In this document: positions 8,034 through 16,333 of the stretch, piece after piece | How positions within the stretch are numbered: the first letter of the stretch is position 1 | Layout: every line of letters starts with the position of its first letter | NCBI RefSeq assembly: GCF_014648775.1 | Contig: NZ_BMRT01000009.1 | Coordinates: forward strand, 1-64,000 | DNA from: Streptomyces abikoensis | GTDB lineage: Bacteria > Actinomycetota > Actinomycetes > Streptomycetales > Streptomycetaceae | Reading direction: 5' to 3' | Length of the DNA: 64,000 bases | The notes under the pieces: model-generated | The model's database searches: none | What the model was told of the DNA's origin: nothing | The model's input: only the letters and a program-made list of their open reading frames with translations | Position numbers and translations under genes: made by a program

Positions 8034-8801
8034 CTAACCGTCCTCCGGCGCCGCCGAGTTGCTCCCGGAGCGGAGGAGGAGCTTCCCATCCGTCGAAGCG
8101 ATCTCCGAGACCGCCGCATACGAGCCATGTCCGCGCACGGTCCGTTCGTGGGGGGTCTCGCACATGTCCGGATCATCGGTTGCGGCGAGCTCGCAGTTCA
8201 CCTGCACGGTCCGGCCGTCGGGGGCCATCAGGGTCAGCACGCCGACCAGGGGCGCGCCCGTCGCGTTGCGGTAGTACGTGCGGGCCCAGGTGTTCCGGTC
8301 CCGTTCGAGGACGCAGGTCTGGGCCTCCACGCCCTCCGGCGAACCGAGTTCGGGACCGCACCGGGTGGCGCCCGCGAGGCCCGTGCCCAGGGCCGGAGCG
8401 AACGGGTCCGCCGGGTCGCGGCCGTCGGCGGCGCCCGGCCCGAGGGGGCCGCGCGCGGATCCCGGCGTACCGAATCCGGCCGGTCGCGGACCGCCCGCCA
8501 CGCCCCGGGCATCGGCCCGCGCGGCGTCCCCGCCGGCACGATCCCGGCCGGCGCCCCTTCCGGATTCCGCCCCGGCGCCGGAGGCCCCGGACGCTCCCGA
8601 AGCGCCCGAGCCCGCGCCGGAATCCGGCTTCGTCCGGGCCTTCTCCCGGCCCGCCACCCCCGCCGGGCCCGCCGCGGCGACGGCCAGCGGCAGCACCACC
8701 GCCAGCACCACCGCGCTCGCGAGCGCGATCATCCGGAGATTCGCCGCGCGCTGCCCGGCCGCGCCGGGAACACTGCCGGGAACACTGGACGCACGCACCA
8801 T
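8034..8801 (-). CDS. secreted or membrane-anchored protein of unknown function
   Basis: A 255-aa product from ATG at 8799-8801; AGGTGG lies 5 bases upstream. A signal-anchor or signal peptide covers about residues 22-47 (MIALASAVVLAVVLPLAVAA). A long Gly/Ala/Arg low-complexity linker follows (50-140). The C-terminal 110 residues form the only ordered-looking part, with Cys residues in TRCGPELG, AQTCVLERDRN, VQVNCELA and DMCETPHE that could form two disulfides outside the cell, and TWARTYYRNATG resembling a beta-sandwich strand. I recognise no family with confidence. Confidence 0.7.
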   Translation of the reverse strand: MVRASSVPGSVPGAAGQRAANLRMIALASAVVLAVVLPLAVAAAGPAGVAGREKARTKPDSGAGSGASGASGASGAGAESGRGAGRDRAGGDAARADARGVAGGPRPAGFGTPGSARGPLGPGAADGRDPADPFAPALGTGLAGATRCGPELGSPEGVEAQTCVLERDRNTWARTYYRNATGAPLVGVLTLMAPDGRTVQVNCELAATDDPDMCETPHERTVRGHGSYAAVSEIASTDGKLLLRSGSNSAAPEDG

Positions 8802-9256
8802 GGGACCACCTGCAACTCTCCACGGGCGCTCGAGCGCGCGACCGCGGGACACGGAACGGATTTCGCGGCGCGGTACGCCTCAAGGGCCCCGCACCGATGA
8901 CCCCGGTACGGACCCGCGCGAACCCTCGCCCCGCCGGGCCGACGGCGCCCTTGCCAGGCGCCCGGCACTGCCCGGATCCCGAACATACGGGCACGACGCG
9001 GCCCTTCGGGGCCTCGCGCGGCCGTTTCCTGCGCTTCTCTCCCCGGCTTACACCCGGAAGAGTGAGTCCGAGGAAGGTGAGTCCGAGCAGAGAGCGAGGA
9101 GTGCGAGCGCGTGCGTCTCCCGTCCGTACGCGCTCCCGCAGCCGGCCAGGCCCCCGCCGAGCCCCCGGGTGTGCCCGGGGACGGGCTCAGCGCCCCAGCC
9201 CCAGTACCCCGGCGCCTCAGTGCCCCGGTGCCCCGGTGCCCCAGCGTCCCAGCGCC
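8802..9256. other. intergenic region with low-complexity repeats
   Basis: No gene is supported. It holds the upstream region of the secreted-protein gene, a short direct repeat (GAGTGAGTCCGAG-like, about 9060-9090) and, at 9188-9262, an array of GTGCCCC and GCGCCTCAGTG units. GCGCCTCAGTG occurs at 9212-9222 and 9252-9262, the second copy spanning the stop codon of the prim-pol gene. Confidence 0.5.
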
Positions 9257-9994
9257 TCAGTGGGCGAGCCTGGTGCCGCCGCCCTGGCTGCCCGTGGCGC
9301 CGACGGTCTGCTCGACCAGGACGTCGATGACCGTGGCCACGTCGGGCAGCCAGGGCCGGGCCAGACCGTCGAGCCGCCGCTTGGAAGCGGAGCGTCCGCC
9401 TCGCCCGGCGGTGGCGCCCGCCGGCCTCGGGGCCCGCTCCCAGCGCACCCGGCCCGCGCCCGTGGGTGAGGGCGGCAGCACGGCGTAGCCGCCCTCACCG
9501 TGGAAGCGCAGCGCCCCGGGCACCCAGTCCTGGCTGTGCAGGAGTTCGCCGAGGACTTCGAGCGAGTAGGGGGCCACCAGCAGGGACCAGCGGGTGGGGG
9601 TGGCCACCACCGGGCCGAGCCGGACGCCCGCCATGTCGAACGCGGCCAGCGCGCGGGCACCGGCCACCGCCGGCAGGCTCACCGCGCACGGCGCCCGGCC
9701 GCCGGTGGCGAGGACCACGGGCGCCTCCGGGCGATTGGTCCACCACCAGCGGACCATCCTGGCGTCGGTGGTGGCCGCCAGCAGCCCCGGGTCGAAGGGG
9801 TGGGCGCCGGGGACCGCGCAGTCCGGGTCGGGGCAGCCGCACTCGCGAACGCGGCCGATGCCGGGCCGCAGGCCGACACCGGGGAGCACGGGCCACTGCC
9901 ACTCCGTCGCGTAGGTCAGGGCCGCGGTGAGTACGGCCGAGCGGCCGGCCCGCCGGAGGGAGAGCTTGCGTCGCCTTCCGAGGATCTCGCGCAT
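9257..9994 (-). CDS. stand-alone bifunctional primase/polymerase (prim-pol) N-terminal domain protein
   Basis: A 245-aa protein from ATG 9994, with AAGGAAC upstream. After a basic N-terminus comes YATEWQWPVLPGVGLRPG, then a Cys-rich stretch ECGCPDPDCAVPGAHPF, the usual start of the prim-pol (PF09250) fold with a zinc-like cluster, and a WWTNRPEAPVVLATG segment; the family's small-residue/acid motif corresponds to the following AAFDMAGV. No helicase or primase C-terminal domain is present. Such short prim-pol proteins are common in Streptomyces chromosomes and their role is unclear. No replication or mobile gene adjoins it, so it is not evidence of a plasmid. Confidence 0.8.
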   Translation of the reverse strand: MREILGRRRKLSLRRAGRSAVLTAALTYATEWQWPVLPGVGLRPGIGRVRECGCPDPDCAVPGAHPFDPGLLAATTDARMVRWWWTNRPEAPVVLATGGRAPCAVSLPAVAGARALAAFDMAGVRLGPVVATPTRWSLLVAPYSLEVLGELLHSQDWVPGALRFHGEGGYAVLPPSPTGAGRVRWERAPRPAGATAGRGGRSASKRRLDGLARPWLPDVATVIDVLVEQTVGATGSQGGGTRLAH

Positions 9995-10723
9995 GAGCGC
10001 TCGTTCCTTTCCGTGAACGCCGAAGGTGGGCCCTTGCCCGTCGGCAGGGGCCGTATTGCACGTACATGACGCTGAGCGGTGCAGGGGTGCTGCTGGAACT
10101 GCGGAACTGCGGGAACTGCGGAAGCACTGCGGGAATTGCGCGTAGTCCCCGCGAACCGGGGGGACTACATGGCACTACGGGCACTGCTCGGCGCGGTGCT
10201 GGCGCGCCGTGGCTCCCGGACCGGCACACCACGTGGATCAAAGTCACTGCGCGTACGACGCAGCGCATCACGCCACGGGCCGAGCGTGAAACCTGGCGGG
10301 GGGTGGCGCGCGCATGGCGCTTCGTGCTGAGCCGGTGCGCCCCTCGCCTGCGGCATGGGTTGCCCCACGCCGCTCGGGGATGGGCGTGGCCGTTGACCGA
10401 TAAGACGCTCGGGCCCGCCGCCGGGTTGCGGGGCGGCCCCAACTGCCGCTGCCCTTCTCCGAGTACGTACCCACCACGGTGGATGTGACGCGCTGCTGGA
10501 GCGAGGCCAGTCGATCGCAATTCCAGGGCCACGGCACTATTTTCCGGCCAAACTTCGGGGAACTCCGACGAGGACGGAAGCCTCACCAGACACCATGAAT
10601 CCCACTGGTCCAATGCTGGACATCCCCTTGCCCGGGCGTGTACATGTGGAGCACTGATAGCGCGCAACACGACAGGGGGTTTGCGGTGCTATTGAGCGGA
10701 ACACCCAGGCCAACCCACTGGTC
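9995..10723. other. 729-base intergenic region, promoter region for the PP2C gene
   Basis: I see no believable gene. At 10095-10140 the units GGAACTGCGG and variants repeat. A 9-bp stem (GTAGTCCCC at 10142-10150, GGGGACTAC at 10160-10168) lies between divergently read genes. From 10490 to 10680 the A/T content rises, suggesting a promoter for the SpoIIE/PP2C gene, but no clear -35/-10 pair stands out. AGGGGG at 10675-10679 precedes a GTG at 10686 in a different frame (see the PP2C entry). Confidence 0.5.
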
Positions 10724-12376
10724 GTGCGGGCCCGGCGGGCCACCCCGGGCCGGCTCCCGGACGGGTCCCGGGAGCGGCCGCGCACGCCCCCGCCCGGGCG
10801 GCTCGCCATGACCAGCCCCCACCCGCCGAAAGTGGCCGGAATCAATCCACCGGTCCCGGCTCCCGCGCACACTTCCGCCCCCGCGGTCCCCACTCCCCCC
10901 ACCGCTCCCGAGGCGTCCTCCCCCGCCTCGGGCACCCTCTTCCAGGACCGCCTCGCCGGCTGGGTCTCCGACCTGACGACGCTCCACGAGCTGACCGAGC
11001 GGCTCAGCCGCACCGCCGACCTCGACGCCGCCCTGCGCGAGCTGCTCCGCGCCGGGGCCTCCCTGGTGGGTGCCGGACGCGGCCTCGTCACCCTCCACCC
11101 GGACTCCGGCACCGGGCACCCGGTCACCGTCGGCCTGGGCCTCGGCCACGCCGACATCGGCCACATCGAGACCATCCCCCCGGCCCCCGCCCCCCGGACC
11201 CACGGCCCCACGGCCGGCAGCCCACAGGCCCACGCCCCGCGCCCCCTCGGCCCGTACCGCGTCCCGGACGACGCGGGCCCCCACAGCAGCCCGTACGTAC
11301 GCCTCCTCGACGACCTCCCGCCCGAGGGCGACCGCAGCGGCAGGATCCACCCCGACATCCTGGGCGAGGACGACCTCGACCCCCGGTACCGCGAGGTCGC
11401 CGCCCGGCTCGGCTACGCCGCCAGCTACGCCCTCCCCCTGGAGTCGGCGGCGGGGCCGCCGTCCGGCCCGGAAGCGGACGCGCCGCCCGGCGCGGGCCGC
11501 GTCGGCGCCGCCGTCTGGCTCTACGACGAGCCCGCCGAGCCCAGCGAGCGCCAGCGCCACCTGGCCGGCCTCTACTGCGGCTACGCCGCCGAGCACCTCG
11601 CCCGGCTCATCGAGCTGACCGGCGCCCGCGACGCCGTGGCCGTCCTCCGCGAGGAGCTGCTGCCCAGCAGGCTCCCCCACATCCCCGGCATCCGTCTCGC
11701 CGTCCGCCACCGCACCGGGCCCCGCGGCGGCGGGAACTGGTTCGACGCGCTGCCGCTGCCCGAGGGCGCGCTGGGGCTCGCCATTGGCGGCATCACCGAT
11801 TCCGGCCCCGGAGCGGTCGCCGCGACGGGCCGGCTGCGGGCCTCCCTGCGCGCGTACGCCGTGATGGAGGGCGAGGATCCGGTGGCCGTCCTCTCCGACC
11901 TGGAGCTGCTGCTCAGACTGACCGAGCCCGCCCGCACGGCGACGGCCCTCTTCGCCTACTGCGAGCCCCCCGGGACCCTCCCGGGCGAGGGCCGGGGCAG
12001 GAAGGTCGTCGTCGCCGGGGCGGGCCACTGCTCCCCGCTGATCGTCGGCCCCGGCCGGGTCGAGTACGTGGAGACCTCCCTCTCGGCCCCGCTCGGCATG
12101 CTGGCCTGCTGGGAGGCACCCAGCGTGGAAATCGAACCGGAACCCGGAGAAACGCTCCTCTTCTACAGCGACGGCCTGCTCCACCGCACGGGCGACAGCA
12201 TGGACCGGGCCTTCGCCCGGCTGCGCTCGGCGGCGGCGACCGTCCCCCGGTCCGCCCGGCGCGACCCGGAAGCCATCGCGGACCACGTGCTGCGCACGGT
12301 CCTGCCGGAGCCGGAGGGCGGCGACCCGGCGGACCCGGCGGAGGACGTCGTGCTCCTGGTGGCCCACTTCGAATGA
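10724..12376 (+). CDS. SpoIIE/PP2C-type phosphatase-like protein with GAF-like N-terminus, probably degenerate
   Basis: A 550-aa reading from GTG 10724; ATG 10808 is the alternative start. Codons between them all end in G or C, which favours the longer form. A GAF-like sensor region (about 60-310) precedes the SpoIIE PP2C domain (320-550). In active members the metal site includes GGDWYD and GDVMGHG. Here they read GGNWFD (Asn338) and GGITDSG, and the terminal DD motif is AEDVVLL, so several metal ligands appear replaced. LFYSDGLLHRTG is kept. The protein may therefore act as a binding partner, not as an enzyme. It sits alone upstream of an aminopeptidase gene, separated by a tandem repeat. 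Confidence 0.82.
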   Translation: MRARRATPGRLPDGSRERPRTPPPGRLAMTSPHPPKVAGINPPVPAPAHTSAPAVPTPPTAPEASSPASGTLFQDRLAGWVSDLTTLHELTERLSRTADLDAALRELLRAGASLVGAGRGLVTLHPDSGTGHPVTVGLGLGHADIGHIETIPPAPAPRTHGPTAGSPQAHAPRPLGPYRVPDDAGPHSSPYVRLLDDLPPEGDRSGRIHPDILGEDDLDPRYREVAARLGYAASYALPLESAAGPPSGPEADAPPGAGRVGAAVWLYDEPAEPSERQRHLAGLYCGYAAEHLARLIELTGARDAVAVLREELLPSRLPHIPGIRLAVRHRTGPRGGGNWFDALPLPEGALGLAIGGITDSGPGAVAATGRLRASLRAYAVMEGEDPVAVLSDLELLLRLTEPARTATALFAYCEPPGTLPGEGRGRKVVVAGAGHCSPLIVGPGRVEYVETSLSAPLGMLACWEAPSVEIEPEPGETLLFYSDGLLHRTGDSMDRAFARLRSAAATVPRSARRDPEAIADHVLRTVLPEPEGGDPADPAEDVVLLVAHFE

Positions 12377-12464
12377 CGGTCGGCTCGAATGGCGGTCGGC
12401 TCGAATGGCGGTCGGCTCGAATGACGGTCCGCTCGAGTGACAGTCCGCCCGAGTGACGGCCCGC
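12370..12464. repeat. 16-bp tandem repeat, about six copies
   Basis: Units of consensus CGAATGRCGGTCSGCT run from 12370 to 12464. The first copy includes the stop codon of the PP2C gene (12374-12376). Copies 2 and 3 are identical; copies 5 and 6 have drifted, so the array probably grew by slippage from the gene end. It lies about 70 bases before the pepP-like start and could also affect that promoter. Confidence 0.9.
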
Positions 12465-12531
12465 ACAACCTTCTCCAGGGCATTCCACCGCACATACGAT
12501 GGAAAGCGGCCCCGTTCGAGGAGGAAAGCCA

Positions 12532-13989
12532 GTGACCGAGCAGCCCGCACCCGAAAACCCTGAAGGTGACGAGCCGATCAAGCAGCGGAAGAACGGCCTC
12601 TACCCGGCCGTCTCCGCCGAGCTCGCCGACAACATGAAGTCCGGCTGGGCCGACACCGAGCTCCACGATCTGCGGCCGATACCCCAGGCCGCCGAGACCG
12701 CGCGGCGCCGCGCCGAGCTCTCCGCCCGCTTCCCGGGCGAGCGCCTGGTGATCCCGGCGGGCAACCTGAAGACCCGCTCGAACGACACCGAGTACGCCTT
12801 CCGCGCCTCGACCGAGTACGTCTACCTCACCGGCGACCAGACGCAGGACGGCGTCCTCGTCCTGGAGCCCACCGGCGAGCAGGGCCACGAGGCCACGATC
12901 CACCTCCTGCCCCGCTCGAACCGCGAGAACGGCGAGTTCTGGCTGGACGGCCAGGGCGAGCTCTGGGTCGGCCGCCGCCACAGCCTGACCGAGGCCGAGC
13001 GGCTGCTGGGCGTGCCCGCCCGCGACGTCCGCGAGCTGGCCGGCACCCTCGCCGGGGCCACCGGCCCGGTCCGCGTCGTCCGCGGCCACGACGCCGGCGT
13101 CGAGAAGGCCCTGACCGACAAGGTCACCGCCGAGCGCGACGAGGAGCTGCGCGTCTTCATCAGCGAGCAGCGCCTGGTGAAGGACGGCTTCGAGATAGCC
13201 GAGCTCCAGAAGGCCGTCGACTCCACCGTCCGCGGTTTCGAGGACGTCGTGAAGGTCCTCGACAAGGCCGAGTCCACGAGCGAGCGGTACATCGAAGGAA
13301 CGTTCTTCCTGCGCGCCCGCGTCGAGGGCAACGACATCGGCTACGGCTCCATCTGCGCCGCCGGCCCGCACGCCACCACCCTCCACTGGGTGCGCAACGA
13401 CGGCCCGGTCCGCTCCGGCGACCTGCTGCTGCTCGACGCCGGTGTGGAGACGAACACCCTCTACACCGCCGACGTCACCCGCACGCTGCCGATCAACGGC
13501 ACGTACACCGAGCTCCAGCGCAAGATCTACGACGCGGTGTACGAGGCCCAGGAGGCCGGCATCGCGGCGGTGAAGCCGGGCGCCAAGTACCGCGACTTCC
13601 ACGACGCCGCCCAGCGCGTCCTCGCCGAGAAGCTCGTCGAGTGGGGCCTCGTCGAGGGCCCGGTCGAGCGCGTCCTGGAGCTCGGCCTCCAGCGCCGCTG
13701 GACCCTCCACGGCACCGGCCACATGCTCGGCCTGGACGTCCACGACTGCGCGGTCGCCCGCACGGAGACCTATGTCGACGGCGTCCTGGAGCCCGGCATG
13801 GTGCTGACCGTGGAGCCCGGCCTGTACTTCCAGGCCGACGACCTGACCGTGCCCGAGGAGTACCGGGGCATCGGCGTCCGCATCGAGGACGACATCCTCG
13901 TCACCGAGGACGGCAACCGGAACCTCTCCGCCGCCCTGCCGCGCACGTCCGCCGACGTCGAGGCGTGGATGGCCGGCCTGAAGGGCTGA
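12532..13989 (+). CDS. pepP: M24 aminopeptidase P family Xaa-Pro aminopeptidase
   Basis: A 485-aa protein from GTG 12532 after GAGGAGGAAAG. The N-terminal creatinase-like domain (about 40-215) and the C-terminal pita-bread domain are both present. Metal ligands are visible: two Asp in LLLDAGVETNTLYTADVTRT, His in HGTGHMLGLDVHD, Glu in TVEPGLYF and Glu in RIEDDILVT. It removes N-terminal residues next to proline, uses two Mn or similar ions, and is cytoplasmic (no signal). It is a monocistronic gene with a terminator right after it. Confidence 0.93.
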   Translation: MTEQPAPENPEGDEPIKQRKNGLYPAVSAELADNMKSGWADTELHDLRPIPQAAETARRRAELSARFPGERLVIPAGNLKTRSNDTEYAFRASTEYVYLTGDQTQDGVLVLEPTGEQGHEATIHLLPRSNRENGEFWLDGQGELWVGRRHSLTEAERLLGVPARDVRELAGTLAGATGPVRVVRGHDAGVEKALTDKVTAERDEELRVFISEQRLVKDGFEIAELQKAVDSTVRGFEDVVKVLDKAESTSERYIEGTFFLRARVEGNDIGYGSICAAGPHATTLHWVRNDGPVRSGDLLLLDAGVETNTLYTADVTRTLPINGTYTELQRKIYDAVYEAQEAGIAAVKPGAKYRDFHDAAQRVLAEKLVEWGLVEGPVERVLELGLQRRWTLHGTGHMLGLDVHDCAVARTETYVDGVLEPGMVLTVEPGLYFQADDLTVPEEYRGIGVRIEDDILVTEDGNRNLSAALPRTSADVEAWMAGLKG

Positions 13990-14023
13990 GCCGGACGCCG
14001 GACCGCCGGCACCCGGACGACCG

Positions 14024-14059
14024 AAGAGCCGCGGCCTCCCCCGAGGAGCCGCGGCTCTT
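14024..14059 (+). terminator. intrinsic terminator after pepP
   Basis: A 12-bp perfect stem (AAGAGCCGCGGC, 14024-14035; its complement, 14048-14059) with a 12-base loop is followed by TT on the plus strand. It lies 35 bases after the pepP stop and may also serve the convergent tautomerase gene. Confidence 0.8.
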
Positions 14060-14081
14060 TCGTGTGTATCGCGCTCGATCG

Positions 14082-14264
14082 TTACTTGTCGGCGGTCAGC
14101 ACGCCGGCCTGGCCCCAGCTCTCCGCCGGGGTCTCCTGGATCCACACCTGCACGGCCTCGGCGGGGATCCGGTAGGCGTCGACGAACGCGTCGGTGATGC
14201 GCTGGACGAGGTCGCGCTTGAGCTCGATGGAGCGGGGGCCCTGCTGGACGGTCACGACGGGCAC
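14082..14264 (-). CDS. 4-oxalocrotonate tautomerase family protein
   Basis: A 60-aa protein. The GTG at 14262-14264 follows AGGAGG with a 6-base gap and makes Pro the second residue (VPVVTVQQG), so removal of the initiator exposes Pro1, the catalytic base of the tautomerase superfamily. Length is typical (about 60-65 aa). RITDAFVDAYRIPAEAVQVWIQETPAE matches the helix and active-site strand of the family. The physiological keto-enol substrate is unknown. It is divergent from the nickel-binding protein gene. Confidence 0.88.
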   Translation of the reverse strand: MPVVTVQQGPRSIELKRDLVQRITDAFVDAYRIPAEAVQVWIQETPAESWGQAGVLTADK

Positions 14265-14455
14265 GGGATGCCTCCTGAAGTCGCGGTGTCTCCCGGCGGT
14301 TCCGGGTCGTTCACCGGTATGGCACCAGTCCACCGCGCGGCGGTCCGCCGAACCAGAAGCGATCGGAGCCCGCAGCGATCACGAATCGTGATCGTCGGCG
14401 GCGCGGACGCATGATGGTGTCAGGGGCTTTCCCACGACGAGGGAGGTGCCGGGCC

Positions 14456-14707
14456 ATGACGAAGTTCATGGACGTCCATCACGGCATGCAGGGCATCACC
14501 GCGGATCAGCTCGCCGCCGCGCACCGCGCCGACCAGGCGATCGAGCGCGCGGAGGGCGTGCGCTTCGAGCGCGCGTGGGCGGACCCGAAGTCGGGGACCG
14601 TCTACTGCCTCTCCGAGGCGCCCTCGGCGGAGGCGGTCAAGCGCGTCCACGAGCGGGCGGGCCACCCGGCCGACGAGATCCATCAGGTGCCGCTGGAGGT
14701 CTCCTGA
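14456..14707 (+). CDS. SCO4226-type nickel-binding protein (DUF4242)
   Basis: An 83-aa protein from ATG 14456, preceded by GAGGGAGGTG. It shows the ferredoxin-like fold pattern of DUF4242: MTKFMDVHHGMQGITADQL, FERAWADPKSGTVYCLSEAPS and VKRVHERAGHPADEIHQV. The S. coelicolor homologue SCO4226 has been described as a nickel-binding protein; the His residues at 8-9 and the Cys of YCLSEAP are natural candidates for ligands here. The gene is between the tautomerase and a minus-strand HATPase. Confidence 0.85.
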   Translation: MTKFMDVHHGMQGITADQLAAAHRADQAIERAEGVRFERAWADPKSGTVYCLSEAPSAEAVKRVHERAGHPADEIHQVPLEVS

Positions 14708-14731
14708 GCGGAGAGAAGCCTCCGCCAGGAC

Positions 14732-15211
14732 TTACGACGCCCGCAGCAGCGCCGCTGCCGCCGGGCCGCCCTCCCGCCACTTGAGGATCTTGTCGAAGCT
14801 GACGACCGCCCCCGCCCGGCCCGGGCGGTTGCGGACCCGGACGTGGTCGGTGAGGGACGCGATAAGGAAAAGACCCCGGCCGTGCTCGTCATGGACGGCG
14901 GCCGGGGTCCTGGTGTGCGCGCGGGCCGGGTGGCGGCGCGGGGACCGGGGGCGTTCGGCGAATCCGGGGCCGGAATCGGTCACCTCGATGCGACAGGTGT
15001 CGCCGTCGATGAGGGCCGTCACGCGATAGCCGGTGGAGGCGTCACCACCGTGCTCGACGGCGTTCGCACACGCCTCGCTGAGCGCCACGGCCAGGTCGTA
15101 CGAGGTCTCGGGGTCGACGCCGGCCGTCTCCATGGCACCGATCAGCAGCCGTCGGGCGAGCGGAACGCTCGCGGCCTCGCGCCGCAAGTGGAGTGACCAC
15201 CAAATGCTCAT
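14732..15211 (-). CDS. HATPase-domain protein, anti-sigma/RsbW-like
   Basis: A 159-aa protein from ATG 15211 preceded by AGGAGGCTGAGC. The N box is SEACANAVEHG, G1 is DSGPGFAERP and G2 is HGRGLFLIASL. The spacing and the short length match stand-alone serine kinases of the RsbW/SpoIIAB type that bind sigma factors or phosphorylate anti-sigma antagonists. A positively charged insert (RSPRRHPARAHTRT) follows G1. No sigma gene is next to it, so the partner is unknown. Confidence 0.85.
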   Translation of the reverse strand: MSIWWSLHLRREAASVPLARRLLIGAMETAGVDPETSYDLAVALSEACANAVEHGGDASTGYRVTALIDGDTCRIEVTDSGPGFAERPRSPRRHPARAHTRTPAAVHDEHGRGLFLIASLTDHVRVRNRPGRAGAVVSFDKILKWREGGPAAAALLRAS

Positions 15212-15426
15212 GCTCAGCCTCCTGGCTGCGGCTCGACATACCGATACCTATAGCCACGGGGCGCGCCGCATAAGCCTGTCGGCTGTGTGAGACCGCTCAT
15301 TCGGCCGACGCGCCACGCGGGTGGGGGCGTGTATGGACGGGCGGTGGTGACCGGGCGCGGCGGGGAGGACGAGCCGGACACCCTGCCGTAGGGACGGCGT
15401 ATGGGCGGTGGGATGATGGCGCGGTC

Positions 15427-16221
15427 ATGCCTCTCCCCGTCGCGCGCGCCGGCGCCGATCTGCGACTGATCCGGGCCGCGGTGTTCACCGCGGTCTGTGT
15501 CGTGCTGTCCGCGGGCGGGCACGTGCTGGCGTCCTGCGCGAAGGTGCCGCTGTGGGCCCTGGTCGCGGCGGGCGCGGCGGTCTTCGCCGTGGCCGCGCCG
15601 CTGGCCGGGCGGGAGCGCTCGCTGCCGGGCATCGCGGCCGCGCTGGCCGTCGGCCAGCTCGCGCTGCACACCCTCTTCGCGCTCGGGCAGCACGGGGCGC
15701 GGGGCGCGGACGCCGCGGCCGCCCATCGGGCGGGCGCCGACGGCCACTTGATCGACTTCGCCGGGCAGTTGCTCTGCGACCAGCGGCCGATGTCCGCCGA
15801 CCGGGCCCGTGAAGTGATCACGGGTGCCGGACTCGACCCGGCCGCGCACGCTCCGGCTCCGGCCGCGCCGAGCGGCGGGGGCGGCGCCGGTTCGTTCGTC
15901 CACGCGCTCCTGCCCTCCCCGGCCATGGTGCTGGGGCATCTCCTCGCGGCCCTGGCCCTGGGGTGGTTGCTGCGGCGCGGTGAGGCCGCGCTGTGGCGTC
16001 TGGTGCGGCTGTCGGCCGAGTCGGCGCGCGGTGTCGCGGAGTCCGCGCTCGTCCGGGCGCTGGCGCTCGCGCTGCTGCCGTTCGTCCGGGCGCTGGGCGC
16101 GGAGCCGCTCGCGGTGCCCCGGTCGTGGACGGCCGCGCGGGAGACGCGTCCGGCGCGGGAGGCCGAGTGGCGGCACGTCGTGATCAGGCGGGGGCCGCCG
16201 CGCCTCGCCCTCGCGGCCTGA
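15427..16221 (+). CDS. membrane protein at head of the copper gene block
   Basis: A 264-aa protein with about four hydrophobic segments (residues 15-36, 42-60, 66-86 and 158-180). A linker with Cys, His and a Gly-run (GAPSGGGGAG region) separates segments 3 and 4. The ATG at 15427 has no ribosome site; GATGAT lies about 10 bases before it, so a leaderless mRNA is possible. The family is not one I can name, but it directly precedes the YcnI/SCO1/PCuAC/CopCD genes and is on the same strand, which suggests a role in copper handling. Confidence 0.75.
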   Translation: MPLPVARAGADLRLIRAAVFTAVCVVLSAGGHVLASCAKVPLWALVAAGAAVFAVAAPLAGRERSLPGIAAALAVGQLALHTLFALGQHGARGADAAAAHRAGADGHLIDFAGQLLCDQRPMSADRAREVITGAGLDPAAHAPAPAAPSGGGGAGSFVHALLPSPAMVLGHLLAALALGWLLRRGEAALWRLVRLSAESARGVAESALVRALALALLPFVRALGAEPLAVPRSWTAARETRPAREAEWRHVVIRRGPPRLALAA

Positions 16222-16333
16222 CGGCACGACGCATCGCTTTCCACCACCCGGCAGGGCGGGGAAGGGTGTTTCGCGCTGTCCCCGCATGCGCGCCATCCCC
16301 TTCCATCCCCTCCTGCCAGTGGAGAGTTTTCCC

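Noticed and set aside
9257..9994. Integrated plasmid or phage marked by the prim-pol gene
   Set aside because: No integrase, helicase, att-like repeats or other mobile genes flank it.
10142..10168. 9-bp hairpin before the prim-pol gene as riboswitch or terminator
   Set aside because: Short, no T-run, no recognisable ligand-binding core.
12370..12464. CRISPR-like array
   Set aside because: Repeats are contiguous without spacers and there are no cas genes.
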